A DNA stretch of 64,000 nt from Paenibacillus sp. FSL H7-0357 (GCF_000758525.1 NZ_CP009241.1:1302001-1366000); one strand, 5' to 3'; shown: positions 1 through 9,390, counted from the stretch's first letter. Numbers and translations: made by a program. The notes: generated by a model from the letters alone, not told the origin.

Positions 1-1608
1 CTCCTCCTGCGGCTGCCGGGTTTGCTGGTTGTTCTGCGCCTCTTCTTGCGGCTGCGGCTTTTGATCCGGGCCTTGTCTGCGTGTTTCTTTGCCCAAATTG
101 GTCTTTGGCCGCATGGTCATGCTCCAGAGCGGAACGCGGAAAAAAATATCCTTCAAATATCGCGGAGTCATTGGAGCTACCGGGGACAGGTACGGCACAC
201 CAAAGGAACGCAGTCCGGCCAAATGAATCAGCAGCACCATCAAAAAGGACATGATGCCGAACAGGCCAAGGGTAGCGGCGATCAGCATCATGACAAACCG
301 GATCAGGCGGATCGAATTGGCGATAGCCAGGGACGGGATGACAAAGTTAGAGATGGCGGTAAACGACACCACGATAACCATGGCTGCGGAGACGAGTCCG
401 GCTTGAACGGCGGCCTGTCCCAGCACGAGTGCCCCAACGATGGAAATCGCCGGCCCGATGGTGCGCGGCATACGGACCCCGGCCTCGCGCAGCACATCGA
501 AAGTCAGTTCCATCAGCAGCGCTTCCGCCAGTGCCGGAAACGGTACGCCTTCACGCTGGGCGGCCAGGCTGATCAGCAGGGTTGTCGGCAGCATTTCCTG
601 GTGAAAGGTAGTCACGGCGATATACAAGGCCGGCAGCAGCATGGATACAAAAAAAGCGGCATACCGGATTAGCCGCAGGAAAGAAGAAATATCAAAACGC
701 TGATAATAATCTTCACTCGACTGAAAAAAATTGAAGAAAGTGGAGGGGGCAAGCAGTGCAAAGGGAGTCCCGTCAATAATAATTCCGACCTGGCCCTCCA
801 GAATGCCTCCGGCAAGCGCATCCGGACGTTCCGTGTTCTGAATGGTCGGAAAGGGAGTCAGTCCGCCATCCTGAATGAATTCCTCGATGTAATTGCTCTC
901 CAGAATGCTGTCGGTTTCAATCGCGTTTAAGCGCCGGCGGATTTCCGCCACCACCTGTTCGCTGGCGATACCCTCCAGGTAGACAAGCGCCACACCGGTC
1001 TGAGTGCGCTGACCGATCTTATACTCTTCTATTCTAAGATCGGAGGTTTTGAGTCTGCGCCGCAGCATGGAGGTGCCTGTCCGCAGGCTCTCCGTGAAGC
1101 CTTCTTTGGGTCCGCGGATAACACCTTGGGAGGTTGGCTCGTTGATGCTTCTTTTCTCCCAGCCGGAGGTATCGGCAGCCATTGCCACCTGAAGTCCTTC
1201 AAACAGAATGAGGGTATAGCCGTCGAAGAGCATGGGGAGCAGGCTCTCCAGTGTTTTGCCTTCTTTGACGCCCCCGACCGGCAGCATCTGATCTTTAATC
1301 AGGCTGAAGGCGTCCTCGGCGGTAATGGCGCCGCTCTTGGGGGCAACCATTTCCATCAGCGGCTGCAGCACCGTCTGGTTGACGGCATCCGCATTAACGA
1401 GTCCGTCGATATATATAAAAGCAAGAGAGAGGGAGCTTAAAGATTCATTAGTGAATCTGCGGAAAACAACGTCGGAGCTTTGACCGATCCGCTTAGTAAT
1501 CTCCTGCAAGGTAATATCAAGTGAGGGGTGAAGAGGCAGCGGTGCAGGAACGGAAGTCGGGGCGGGATCTGTTCCTTTCTTGCGGCGTTGCTGCAGATGG
1601 GTTGGCAT
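1..1608 (-). CDS. GerA-family spore germination protein (3' end outside window)
   Basis: Inner-membrane A subunit of a germinant receptor, which senses nutrients and triggers spore germination. The frame is open from an ATG at 1608, preceded by GAGGAG, to the window edge (536 codons visible). A hydrophilic N-terminal half contains the family-typical stretches 'RRLKTSDLRIEEY' and 'EGQVGIIIDGTPFAL'. From about residue 310 to 480 come several hydrophobic helices (e.g. around 'AFFVSMLLPALYIAV'), then a Pro/Gln/Glu-rich tail. The tail runs off the window, so the stop and any gerB/gerC partners are not visible. The opposite strand is also open here but shows no protein-like pattern. Confidence 0.93.
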   Translation of the reverse strand, partial: MPTHLQQRRKKGTDPAPTSVPAPLPLHPSLDITLQEITKRIGQSSDVVFRRFTNESLSSLSLAFIYIDGLVNADAVNQTVLQPLMEMVAPKSGAITAEDAFSLIKDQMLPVGGVKEGKTLESLLPMLFDGYTLILFEGLQVAMAADTSGWEKRSINEPTSQGVIRGPKEGFTESLRTGTSMLRRRLKTSDLRIEEYKIGQRTQTGVALVYLEGIASEQVVAEIRRRLNAIETDSILESNYIEEFIQDGGLTPFPTIQNTERPDALAGGILEGQVGIIIDGTPFALLAPSTFFNFFQSSEDYYQRFDISSFLRLIRYAAFFVSMLLPALYIAVTTFHQEMLPTTLLISLAAQREGVPFPALAEALLMELTFDVLREAGVRMPRTIGPAISIVGALVLGQAAVQAGLVSAAMVIVVSFTAISNFVIPSLAIANSIRLIRFVMMLIAATLGLFGIMSFLMVLLIHLAGLRSFGVPYLSPVAPMTPRYLKDIFFRVPLWSMTMRPKTNLGKETRRQGPDQKPQPQEEAQNNQQTRQPQEE

Positions 1609-1815
1609 CGATACTCCTCCTCGTTGCTGGATACTGGATGATTTGCTGTATTATCCCCTGGGAGCGGATTCCTTATTCTGACTGCATTATGAGATTAGCA
1701 GACATAAAGAAGAGAGCACTCTACCGGCCATTTGGTCATGGCGGGCGGAATGCTCCCGGTTGTGAAGCTTGTGGCAGCTCCAGCCAGCCTTAGGAAGCTG
1801 AGCGGATGCTGCAGT

Positions 1816-2817
1816 TCAGCCGCGAAGAGGATCAACTGCTCCTCCGAAAGTAATGCGAACCGTGGTCCCCTCGCCGGGCCGGGATTGCAGCTCTACCGTA
1901 TGCCCGAGCCTTGTGCAGATCTCACGGACCAGATAGAGGCCCATCCCGGTGGATTCATGATACTGGCGGCCGCGTTCTCCGGTGAAATAAGGATTGAACA
2001 CCCGTTTCAGGTCTTCGGGAGAGATGCCAATGCCCTGATCTTTAATCTGTAAGACGCTCCCGGTTCCCGTCTGCTCCGCGGAAATGGTTACCGTCTTGCC
2101 TGTCCCGGCTGTATAATTTACGGCGTTGACGAGAATCTGGGCCAGCATGAATCTCAGCCATTTGGCGTCGCTGTATATAGAGAGTCCATCGTCAACGGTA
2201 ATGTCTACCCGGACTCCCCTCCGGATGAACAGCCTGCGGTTATCGGCGACGGTCTCGCTTACGGCTTTGCGAAGCAATAGAGGCTGAACATGGAAATCAT
2301 CCTCAAAGCGTTCCAGCCTGGAGGTGTAGATAACCATCTCCAGTCCCTTGCGGAGCCGCTCCACCTCCTCTTGGATGCTGCTGGCAGCATCCTCCTCCAA
2401 ATCCTGAAGGGTAAGCTGGATGACGGAAAGCGGCGTCTTCATCTGGTGTACCCAGCGGTTGATGAAATCGATATGCTGATCCATCCGCCGGGTATGGGAA
2501 TGCAGCTGGTCCAGATAGTAGTGGTGGTTATGCTGCAGCATCTCCGTCACCGCTTCGGGCAGCGGCGCATCGTCAAGGGGAATAAGCTGTTCCCCCGGGG
2601 CTCCGCCGGGTCCGCTCAGGCGGGTGTATAGCTTATAGTGCTGAACATACCGGAAGCCCAGATATAGAATGAGAACTGCAAAGCTGAGGGCCATACCGTA
2701 TAAAACAATCGAGAAGGGTCTGTATTCGCCCGTAACCCAGTAGAGCACGGGGATGAGGATCATCTGGAGCAGATAGAAGAGCAGCAGCGGCCGGTGATCC
2801 TTAAGAAACAGCCTCAT
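1816..2817 (-). CDS. BceS-like sensor histidine kinase
   Basis: Membrane histidine kinase of the intramembrane-sensing type used with Bce-like peptide-antibiotic transporters. Of 333 residues, two helices (about 9-29 and 35-58) are joined by a loop of only a few residues, so there is no extracellular sensor domain. The phosphoacceptor box is 'WVHQMKTPL' with His124. The ATPase part shows an N box 'ILVNAVNY', G1 'DQGIGIS' and G2 'GMGLYLV'. The ATG overlaps the stop of the response regulator (ATGA), so the two are translationally coupled. In the known family this kinase takes its signal from a BceAB permease. No such permease is in the visible neighbourhood, so the partner must be elsewhere or absent. 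Confidence 0.88.
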   Translation of the reverse strand: MRLFLKDHRPLLLFYLLQMILIPVLYWVTGEYRPFSIVLYGMALSFAVLILYLGFRYVQHYKLYTRLSGPGGAPGEQLIPLDDAPLPEAVTEMLQHNHHYYLDQLHSHTRRMDQHIDFINRWVHQMKTPLSVIQLTLQDLEEDAASSIQEEVERLRKGLEMVIYTSRLERFEDDFHVQPLLLRKAVSETVADNRRLFIRRGVRVDITVDDGLSIYSDAKWLRFMLAQILVNAVNYTAGTGKTVTISAEQTGTGSVLQIKDQGIGISPEDLKRVFNPYFTGERGRQYHESTGMGLYLVREICTRLGHTVELQSRPGEGTTVRITFGGAVDPLRG

Positions 2818-3512
2818 GGTGTTTCTCCGGAGAGGCTGAGCCGGTAGCCGGCACCTCTTATCGTTTCTACGATGTCGTCAAGATCAAGATCCTTGAGCTT
2901 CTTACGTACGCGGGTGATATAGACATTTAGTGTATTATCATCGATGAAGTGCTGATCCTCCCACATCAGGTCCAGCAGCCGTTCACGGGAGACGACGCGC
3001 CCTTCCTTCAGCAGGAGCGCTTCCAGCAGGACGGCTTCCTTCTGTGTAAGCTCAGCGGACAGGCCGTTGTGCTGGATCACATAACGCTCCGGATACAGCG
3101 TCAGTCCTCCGGCTTGAAGCTTGCGTTCTTCCTGGCTGTGGGCGTAAGAGCCGTAAGCTCTACGCAGATGGCTGCGGATTTTGGCCAGCACGACCTCGTA
3201 TTGGAACGGCTTGATAATGTAATCGTCGCCGCCGTTCTCCAGCGCCATCACCTGATCCATGCCACTGTCCCGGGCAGATATGAAGAGGATGGGGCAGAGT
3301 GAGGATTTGCGAAGCTGGCGGCACCAATAGAACCCGTCATATCTCGGCAGATTGACGTCCAGCAGCACCAGGCTTGGGGCACTGTCCTCAAAGGTTTCCA
3401 GCACTCTATTGAAGTCATCTACGATAACGGTATGAAAATCATATTTTGACAAATAACTGCTAAGCAGGTCTGCCAGCTTGGCGTCGTCCTCGACAATCAG
3501 AATCGTTTCCAT
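2814..3512 (-). CDS. BceR-like OmpR-family response regulator
   Basis: Phospho-activated transcription factor of 232 residues. The receiver domain (about 4-117) has the acidic pair 'EDD', phosphoacceptor Asp52 in 'LLDVNLPRYDG' and the switch Lys in 'IIKPF'. A winged-helix DNA-binding domain follows (about 135-230; 'DNTLNVYITRVRKKL', 'GAGYRL'). The start at 3512 is chosen because AAAGGAG lies just upstream; the frame stays open to 3584 but without a ribosome site. It is first in an operon with the downstream kinase. By family analogy it should activate a peptide-antibiotic detoxification transporter, which is an inference. Confidence 0.9.
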   Translation of the reverse strand: METILIVEDDAKLADLLSSYLSKYDFHTVIVDDFNRVLETFEDSAPSLVLLDVNLPRYDGFYWCRQLRKSSLCPILFISARDSGMDQVMALENGGDDYIIKPFQYEVVLAKIRSHLRRAYGSYAHSQEERKLQAGGLTLYPERYVIQHNGLSAELTQKEAVLLEALLLKEGRVVSRERLLDLMWEDQHFIDDNTLNVYITRVRKKLKDLDLDDIVETIRGAGYRLSLSGETP

Positions 3513-3588
3513 GAATTCACTCCTTTGTCCAGTATTACAGTAACATGCTAAGGGAAATTTATGCAAAACAGGATTCAGACGCAAACAA

Positions 3589-3626
3589 CCTCCCGGGCTG
3601 CCGGAAAAAGATCCGGCTGCGGGAGG
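3589..3626 (-). terminator. Stem-loop terminator of the phosphodiester glycosidase gene
   Basis: Arms CCTCCCG and CGGGAGG enclose a second pairing GCCGG/CCGGC. Read on the minus strand the hairpin follows the stop at 3653 and leads into TTGTTTG, a weak T tract. Confidence 0.6.
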
Positions 3627-3652
3627 CTGCTTGTATGTTGCGGAAGGATGGA

Positions 3653-4801
3653 TTAACGGGTTTTGATGACCAGCGCATTGCTGATCAGACGTCCCGGTGT
3701 TGTCAAATATTTGCCGTTGTAATACAATCCGCTGGAGGCGCCGCCATCCAGATTCATGGCCTGATAGGCACCGGCCTGCTTCATAATCTGCGCCAGCTGC
3801 GAAATGGTAGCCCCGCTGGTGGTCAGAAGAATCAGTTTGTGGTCGCGCGTCAAGCCCAGCGCGCTGCGGGCTCCGCCGCCGGTGCGGATTTTGGGATCCC
3901 TGAAGCCTTCGGCGGTCACATCCACCGCTACCTTCCCGTTAACCAGCAGCCGGGGGCCGGCCTGAAGCGCACCTTCGATGGTCCCGCTCTGGAAGCGCGA
4001 TGCGAATTCAGTGCCAGGAATCAGCTCTGCTAACAGATTGCGGTCATAAGCGAATACGGCCCGCCGTTCTCCAGCGCCGTTCTTGAGCATCTTTCCGCCG
4101 CTGATGATATAACCATAAGGGACTTTGTATGCCCCTTTAGTGTAGGCATCAAAGTAGGTCCCGTTGATCGCAACGAGAGCACCGCTGCGTTTGGCAATGC
4201 TGCCAAGTGACTCCGTCTTGCCGACCGTGTTGCCGGCAAGCACTACATCCAGTTTGACCGAGGGATGGAGCAGGGAAGCGGTGACTGTCTGCACTGTAAA
4301 GGAGCGGCTGCCGACCTTAAAGGTGCGTTTGCCGCTGACTACCGCTGGGGATTCCGCTTTAAGGAGTGCTCCGCTGAGTACGGGCAAGGTGGCGGAAGTT
4401 TCGTCCGCTGTCAGCGTGAGCGACGAGGCCTGTGGATTCCACTTCAGCTGAAGGCCCAGTGTTTGGCTGACCAGAGACAGCGGAACATACGTCGTGCCGC
4501 TGCCGCTGAAGACCGGCTCACTCAAGGTTACGGCCTTGTCGTTCACGGAAGCCTTCGCCGAGCCCGGAATCAGGTGGAGGGAAGCCTCGCCCTTTGTAAT
4601 TTCTATCGTTCCGCCAGGAGTGAGGATCGACCGGATGCCGGCAAAATTATTCAGGAAACGCAGCGGAATGAAAGCATGATTCTCCTTGTCCACATAAACT
4701 GCGAGCTTGGACGCAGGCGCCGCGGAGGCGCTTGATGATGCTGGAGGAAGAACGTAAAGCGGGAGAAGCAGGGTAAGGATGAGGGCGATGATTTTTTTCA
4801 T
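3653..4801 (-). CDS. Secreted phosphodiester glycosidase with stalk domain
   Basis: Predicted exported enzyme of 382 residues. A signal peptide (about 1-27, 'KKIIALILTLLLPL' then an Ala/Ser-rich cleavage zone) is followed by a copper-amine-oxidase-N-terminal (stalk) domain at about 35-130, recognisable from 'AFIPLRFL' and 'TYVPLSLVSQTLG'. The C-terminal half matches the NAGPA/phosphodiester glycosidase family: 'AINGTYFD', 'ALQAGPRLLVNG' and the glycine-rich 'MNLDGGASSGLYYNG'. Such enzymes cleave phosphodiester-linked N-acetyl sugars, plausibly on cell-wall or exopolysaccharide material. The substrate here is unknown. It stands alone with its own terminator. Confidence 0.85.
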   Translation of the reverse strand: MKKIIALILTLLLPLYVLPPASSSASAAPASKLAVYVDKENHAFIPLRFLNNFAGIRSILTPGGTIEITKGEASLHLIPGSAKASVNDKAVTLSEPVFSGSGTTYVPLSLVSQTLGLQLKWNPQASSLTLTADETSATLPVLSGALLKAESPAVVSGKRTFKVGSRSFTVQTVTASLLHPSVKLDVVLAGNTVGKTESLGSIAKRSGALVAINGTYFDAYTKGAYKVPYGYIISGGKMLKNGAGERRAVFAYDRNLLAELIPGTEFASRFQSGTIEGALQAGPRLLVNGKVAVDVTAEGFRDPKIRTGGGARSALGLTRDHKLILLTTSGATISQLAQIMKQAGAYQAMNLDGGASSGLYYNGKYLTTPGRLISNALVIKTR

Positions 4802-5052
4802 GATGAACAGTATCTCCTTTTAAGTGGCGGCAGCATGATCTGCCATGCAGGATGAATTTGGAACATGCTCCAGAATGAAGCACCGGGTCTTATTATCATA
4901 TAAGGGCAGTCTAACCGTCAATTACTAGGCTTCAGTGCAGGCAGAATGGTGAACAACTGATGATCCCTATATCCGGTGGCGTATGCATCTTCCAGACTGT
5001 TCGTTTATAATCTAGTAAGCTTACTTATTCTTCATAAAGGCGGGTAGCAACA

Positions 5053-5631
5053 ATGACAAGAATCGGCTTGATTCGGCATGGCAGCACAGCTTGGAATAAA
5101 GAAGGACGGATACAGGGGCATACGGATAACCCTTTGGACGAGGAAGGACTTCAGCAGGCGGCGGCTATAGCAGAACGTCTCAGCGGAGAACAGTGGGACT
5201 ATATCTACTCAAGCGACCTGCTGAGAGCAAGACAGACGGCAGAGGTGATCGCAGCGAAGCTGGGTCTGCAGGTAGCGGGAGTGATTCCGGGAATTAGGGA
5301 GATGAACGGAGGACTGCTTGAGGGCACCACGGAGCAAGAGCGGGTGGAACGCTGGGGGACGGAATGGAAGTCGCTGGACCTCGGGCTGGAGAGCAATGAA
5401 TCAGGCAAGCAACGGGGGAGCAAGGCGATTGAAGAGATTGCATTAAAGCATCCCGGCCACAACATCCTGATTGTCAGCCACGGCGCGATTCTGCGGAGCA
5501 GCCTGACCGGACTGGTTCCCGGACTGGATGTCAGCGTGCTGCTGAAGAATACCTCTATCACCCGCATCGTTAAAGGGGACAGCGGCTGGACCTGCGAGCT
5601 GTATAATTGTGTGAAGCATATGGAGAGCTAG
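5053..5631 (+). CDS. Histidine phosphatase family protein (phosphoglycerate mutase-like)
   Basis: Cytoplasmic phosphatase of 192 residues. The catalytic 'LIRHG' places the nucleophile His at residue 9, followed by 'GRIQGHTDNPL', typical of the broad-specificity phosphatase/CobC-like branch. The second histidine lies in 'IVSHGAIL' (about residue 143). AAAGGCGGG precedes the ATG. The enzyme removes a phosphate through a phosphohistidine intermediate. The real substrate cannot be told from sequence, and neighbours give no pathway clue. A second, different member of the same superfamily is encoded at 51522-52091. Confidence 0.88.
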   Translation: MTRIGLIRHGSTAWNKEGRIQGHTDNPLDEEGLQQAAAIAERLSGEQWDYIYSSDLLRARQTAEVIAAKLGLQVAGVIPGIREMNGGLLEGTTEQERVERWGTEWKSLDLGLESNESGKQRGSKAIEEIALKHPGHNILIVSHGAILRSSLTGLVPGLDVSVLLKNTSITRIVKGDSGWTCELYNCVKHMES

Positions 5632-5691
5632 ACCTTATCCAGACGGCATCTTCCAAAACATTCCATGCAGGATCCGCCCGCGCCTGCCGAT

Positions 5692-5710
5692 AATAAGCTT
5701 ATCGCTTATT
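5692..5710. promoter_or_regulatory. Short inverted repeat before the diguanylate cyclase gene
   Basis: AATAAGC-TTATC-GCTTATT, a perfect 7-bp dyad 43 bases before the GGDEF start. It has no T tract, so it looks more like an operator than a terminator. No regulator is identified. Confidence 0.35.
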
Positions 5711-5753
5711 ACTGTTAACCAGATTTATTTTCATGTAAAAGGGAGTGCGCATC

Positions 5754-6608
5754 ATGATGGAAGAAGCCCGTAATTATATATTGGCTCTATTTTCGGTTCT
5801 TATTGCAGCGTTGACTGTGTACAGCCTTCTCCGGCTGACCCGGAATTTCACCTATAAAAATCAAAGAGCCCGTGCTGTGCGCACGAGCCTGATAATACTG
5901 ATCGCCAGCGGCGGATTATACGGAATGCACTGGCTGGGCAAGCAGTCACAATCCGGCTTGAAACAGGCTGAAGGCAGCCTGTTTATCTCCTTGGTACTCT
6001 ATACATTGACTCTCTTAGCCCTGATGTATCTGTTCTCCAAGCTTCGCCAGATCCTGACCGAAAGAGAGCAATTGAAGGAACTGGCCTACAGGGATACCTT
6101 GACAGGCCTCTTGAACAAAAACGGGATGGATCACTTCTGGGACCACTGCAAACCAAACGAGCAGCTTGCGGTGCTGTTCCTTGACCTGGACCGATTCAAG
6201 TCAATCAATGACAGACTTGGCCATCATGTGGGCGATTTGCTGCTTCAGGCCGTCGGCGGCAGTCTGAAACAGTTCACCTCCAAAGGCAAACGGCATATCT
6301 TCCGGAACGGCGGGGATGAATTCGTAATTGTCGCCAAACGTTGCGGCCGTAAGGAAGCAGAGCAGCTTGCTATGCAGATTCTGGAGCAAACGACCCGCAT
6401 TTACAGTCTGGAACGGCATGAACTGTTTGTTTCAGTCAGCATCGGCATTACGTTGAGCCATGGCAGGATCGACCCGATGCGGCTGCTGAAGGAAGCCGAT
6501 TCGGCAATGTACAGCGCCAAGCAGCTCGGAAAGGGCCGATATACCATACACAAGCAGGGAAACACGCTTCAATCTGTCAATTGGGCAGGCAGCTCCAAAG
6601 CCAATTAA
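5754..6608 (+). CDS. Membrane-bound GGDEF diguanylate cyclase
   Basis: Makes cyclic di-GMP from two GTP. About three hydrophobic helices at the N-terminus anchor it in the membrane, without a recognised sensor domain. The cyclase domain starts at 'LAYRDTLTGLLNKNG', with the metal/substrate stretch 'FLDLDRFKSIND' and the active-site loop 'RNGGDEFVIV' (around residue 185). An intact GGDEF and 'ADSAMYSAKQLGKGRY' at the end indicate an active enzyme. I chose the ATG at 5754 because AAAGGGAG sits 8 bases upstream; the in-frame GTG at 5745 overlaps that ribosome site. Its stop overlaps the convergent MFS stop by four bases. Confidence 0.92.
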   Translation: MMEEARNYILALFSVLIAALTVYSLLRLTRNFTYKNQRARAVRTSLIILIASGGLYGMHWLGKQSQSGLKQAEGSLFISLVLYTLTLLALMYLFSKLRQILTEREQLKELAYRDTLTGLLNKNGMDHFWDHCKPNEQLAVLFLDLDRFKSINDRLGHHVGDLLLQAVGGSLKQFTSKGKRHIFRNGGDEFVIVAKRCGRKEAEQLAMQILEQTTRIYSLERHELFVSVSIGITLSHGRIDPMRLLKEADSAMYSAKQLGKGRYTIHKQGNTLQSVNWAGSSKAN

Positions 6609-7837
6609 TTAAATTTGCTGCGTCCTTTCATCAGGAACAGGCAGAGCAGGGCTATTGCCATGCTCACCGCTGCCGCATAGAACAGGATGGAATAGTCGGT
6701 AAGGTCAATCATCAGCCCAAGCAGCGGTGGGGAGGTGATGGCGGCCAGCGAGGAGACCAGATAATACATTCCGGTGCGTGTACCGATGCTTTCCTCCGTG
6801 CCTGTTGCTACTACATAAGGGTATGAATTGATATTAATACAGGCCCAGAACATCCCGCCAACAAGCAGCAGAATCCGCAGCACAAGCAAATTCTCCGCAA
6901 ATCCCACGAGGGCAAAAACTGCCATTAGTCCGCATACTCCGGTGACAATAATCTTTTTCTTCCCGAACCGCCCGCCCAGCCAGCCGCTGGGAATCGCAAA
7001 CACTACGAAGGCTAGCGAAAAGAACGTCAGCGAGAAGGAGGCTGCCTGTTCACTGAGGCCAAGGTGATGTTTGCCGTACAATGTGAACAGCGTCTCTACA
7101 CCTTGATAAGCTACGAACCAGAAGAAGATGGCTGCTAAGAGCCAGACTGTGGTACGGTCGAGCTGTTTTTTTAAGGAGATGCGTGTAGGTTTGACCCGTG
7201 GAATGTTACCGCTGCGTTGCGAATCTCCGGATAAACCAGTGACTTCTTCGGTACCCAGTGCTGCTTCTTTGTTCACACCATCCCGTTCCTCCTTGATGAA
7301 CTGCGACACGATGAACAGGCAGAGCAGCGTGATGAGACCGGCAACAATAAACGGCAATGCTGGGCTGGCCTTGTAGAGGAATGAGCCGACGCCAAACGCC
7401 AGAATCGACCCAATCCCTCCCATGAAGTTAATCAGGCCGTTCGCCTTGGTGCGCTGCTTATCCGGCGTAATATCCGGCATCAGCGCGACGGTCGGCGAAC
7501 GGTACAGGCTCATGGCCAGGTTCATCAGCATCATAAAGAGCAGCAGCGTGAACAGCCCGGTGTGGAACGGAATCAGCATCGTCAGTACGGCAGCCAGCGG
7601 CATTCCGATCAGCAGATAAGGCATTCTGCGCCCATAACGGCTCACCGTACGGTCACTGCGGTTGCCAATCCATGGCTGCAGAAACAGGGCGAAATAGTTA
7701 TCAATGGTCATCATGAAGCTGATCAAGGCTACACTGTGTACATATTTCTCCAGGAAAAAAGGTACAAACGCATTATACAAACTCCATGTAATGCTGATGC
7801 TGAAAAAACCGAAACCCAGCAGCCAGACTTTCTTCAC
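6605..7837 (-). CDS. Major facilitator transporter, SLC45-like
   Basis: Integral membrane protein of 410 residues with about 12 hydrophobic helices and a charged central loop (about 190-225). Between helices 2 and 3 it has 'IGNRSDRTVSRYGRR', a variant of the MFS signature loop seen in the SLC45/GPH-like sugar-transporter branch. It starts only four bases after the stop of the glycerophosphodiesterase gene, so the two are probably co-transcribed. That makes uptake of a glycerophosphodiester or its sugar product possible, but the substrate is inference only. The end overlaps the GGDEF gene tail to tail. Confidence 0.85.
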   Translation of the reverse strand: MKKVWLLGFGFFSISITWSLYNAFVPFFLEKYVHSVALISFMMTIDNYFALFLQPWIGNRSDRTVSRYGRRMPYLLIGMPLAAVLTMLIPFHTGLFTLLLFMMLMNLAMSLYRSPTVALMPDITPDKQRTKANGLINFMGGIGSILAFGVGSFLYKASPALPFIVAGLITLLCLFIVSQFIKEERDGVNKEAALGTEEVTGLSGDSQRSGNIPRVKPTRISLKKQLDRTTVWLLAAIFFWFVAYQGVETLFTLYGKHHLGLSEQAASFSLTFFSLAFVVFAIPSGWLGGRFGKKKIIVTGVCGLMAVFALVGFAENLLVLRILLLVGGMFWACININSYPYVVATGTEESIGTRTGMYYLVSSLAAITSPPLLGLMIDLTDYSILFYAAAVSMAIALLCLFLMKGRSKFN

Positions 7838-7841
7838 CCCA

Positions 7842-8579
7842 TCACTCTCCCTTAGCAGTAAGCAGTCTGTCCAGCACGTCCGGATAATCGGTAATGATTC
7901 CTGACACTCCGGCAGCGATTAATTCTTTCATGCGCTCCGGATCATTCACGGTCCAAGGATGATAGGCGATGCCATGCTCCGCCGCCTCGGAGACAAACTC
8001 CGGCAACACAGCGAAATGGTAGGCATGCAGTGCATCCGCCTGCAGAGAGGCTGCGTAATCCCACGGGCGGTACAAGCCTTCTCCATATAAAATCCCGGTG
8101 CGAATCTCCGGTGCCAGCGATTTGCAGTGAGCCAGGGAGTAATGGTTGAAGCTCGACAATATGACGCGTTCACTCATGTTGAATTCCCGCACGGCGGCAA
8201 TAACCTTTTCCTCCATCCCCGGGTACATAAAGACCCCGTTCTTAAGTTCAATATTTAGCACCGTATCGCTATCCTTGAGCAGATCCAGAAGATCTTCGAG
8301 GGTGGGAAGCAGCTCTCCCTTGAATTCTTCCCCGAACCAGGAGCCCGCGTCCAGGTCAAGCAGTTCCTTAAGCGTGTGGTCTTTCACATTCCCGCTGCCG
8401 TTTGTCGTGCGGCCCAGCGTTTCGTCATGAATCAGAATCAGTGCGCCATCCTTTGTCATCTGTACATCGGTTTCAATCCCGGTCGCTCCAAGCGTAAGGC
8501 CCTTGCGGAATGCTGACATCGTATTCTCCGGACACACAGCGGATGCGCCGCGATGCGCAAAGTTAATTAGCGGATTCAT
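7842..8579 (-). CDS. Glycerophosphodiester phosphodiesterase
   Basis: TIM-barrel phosphodiesterase of 245 residues that hydrolyses glycerophosphodiesters to glycerol-3-phosphate and an alcohol. The catalytic and metal-binding residues are in place: His9-Arg10 ('AHRGAS'), Glu18 ('PENT'), Glu36 and Asp38 ('GIETDVQ'), and His51 ('LIHDE'). There is no signal peptide, so it is cytoplasmic. The ATG at 8579 is chosen because GGAGGG lies 8-10 bases upstream and the domain begins right there; the frame continues 23 codons further without support. It is first gene of a two-gene unit with the MFS transporter. Confidence 0.92.
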   Translation of the reverse strand: MNPLINFAHRGASAVCPENTMSAFRKGLTLGATGIETDVQMTKDGALILIHDETLGRTTNGSGNVKDHTLKELLDLDAGSWFGEEFKGELLPTLEDLLDLLKDSDTVLNIELKNGVFMYPGMEEKVIAAVREFNMSERVILSSFNHYSLAHCKSLAPEIRTGILYGEGLYRPWDYAASLQADALHAYHFAVLPEFVSEAAEHGIAYHPWTVNDPERMKELIAAGVSGIITDYPDVLDRLLTAKGE

Positions 8580-8777
8580 TATTTGCAGTCCCTCCAAGTT
8601 GTTTTTTAATAGAGCCCGACGAATCAGGCTACTCTTCTTATTCCACACCAGATAATAAAAACCTGTCCAAAAATCCCCTCAGAACGCGAATTCCTAAAAT
8701 TTTACCTAGCGATTACATATCCCTGGACCTGTATAATAGAATAGAATTCAGTGTACTTGGAGAGGAAGAGATGTTTC

Positions 8778-9302
8778 TTGAAGTATTGTATAGAATGCGG
8801 AACTGAGCTGATCTTGAAAGAATGCGGCGGGGAGGGGCTGATCCCTTTTTGCGGGGCATGCGGAATGTTCCGGTTTCCTATTTTTAGCACGGCTATCAGT
8901 ACCGCAGTGTTGAACAAAGAGATGGACAAGATTCTGCTAATCAAGCAGTATAACCGGCCGGATTACATCCTGCTCGCAGGTTACGTCAACAAAGGGGAGA
9001 ATGCGGAAGCCACCCTTATCCGCGAGGTAAAGGAAGAGGTAGGGCTGGATATCGTGGCTTATGAATATATGCGCAGCCTTTATTTTGAGCCGTCCAATAC
9101 GCTGATGCTGAACTTTATAAGCATGGCTGCTTCGGAAGACTTGAGCCGGATGAGTGCCGAAGTGGATCAAGCGATGTGGTTCACATTTGAAGAAGCAGCC
9201 CGGGAGATCAAAAAGAACAGTCTGGCAGAGACCTTTCTGCTGGCGATTATTGAGAAGCTGAATGCAGGCAGGGTTGATCTCCTTAAACTCACTGAAGCTT
9301 AA
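8778..9302 (+). CDS. NUDIX hydrolase with N-terminal zinc ribbon
   Basis: Cytoplasmic NUDIX hydrolase of 174 residues, organised like NudC-type NADH pyrophosphatases. A four-cysteine zinc ribbon (Cys4, Cys7, Cys25, Cys28) comes before the NUDIX domain. The NUDIX box is complete from 'GYVNKGENAEATLIREV' through 'KEEVGL'. I chose the TTG at 8778 because GGAGAGGAAGAG is correctly spaced upstream and the protein then starts 'MKYCIECG', the usual beginning of such ribbons. The upstream in-frame GTG at 8751 has no ribosome site. Substrate may be a dinucleotide such as NADH; this is a family-based guess. Confidence 0.85.
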   Translation: MKYCIECGTELILKECGGEGLIPFCGACGMFRFPIFSTAISTAVLNKEMDKILLIKQYNRPDYILLAGYVNKGENAEATLIREVKEEVGLDIVAYEYMRSLYFEPSNTLMLNFISMAASEDLSRMSAEVDQAMWFTFEEAAREIKKNSLAETFLLAIIEKLNAGRVDLLKLTEA

Positions 9303-9390
9303 ACGCGCGGCCCCGGTCCATTCCTTGGACCAATTGTTTCTGACTACAGCCGTATTCATTGATGTGTTTCCATTCTCATCCTGACAAAGC

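Noticed and set aside
22..672. Long plus-strand ORF (216 codons) at the window start
   Set aside because: It is antisense to the gerA-like gene, His/Gln/Arg-rich without domain pattern, and has no ribosome site.
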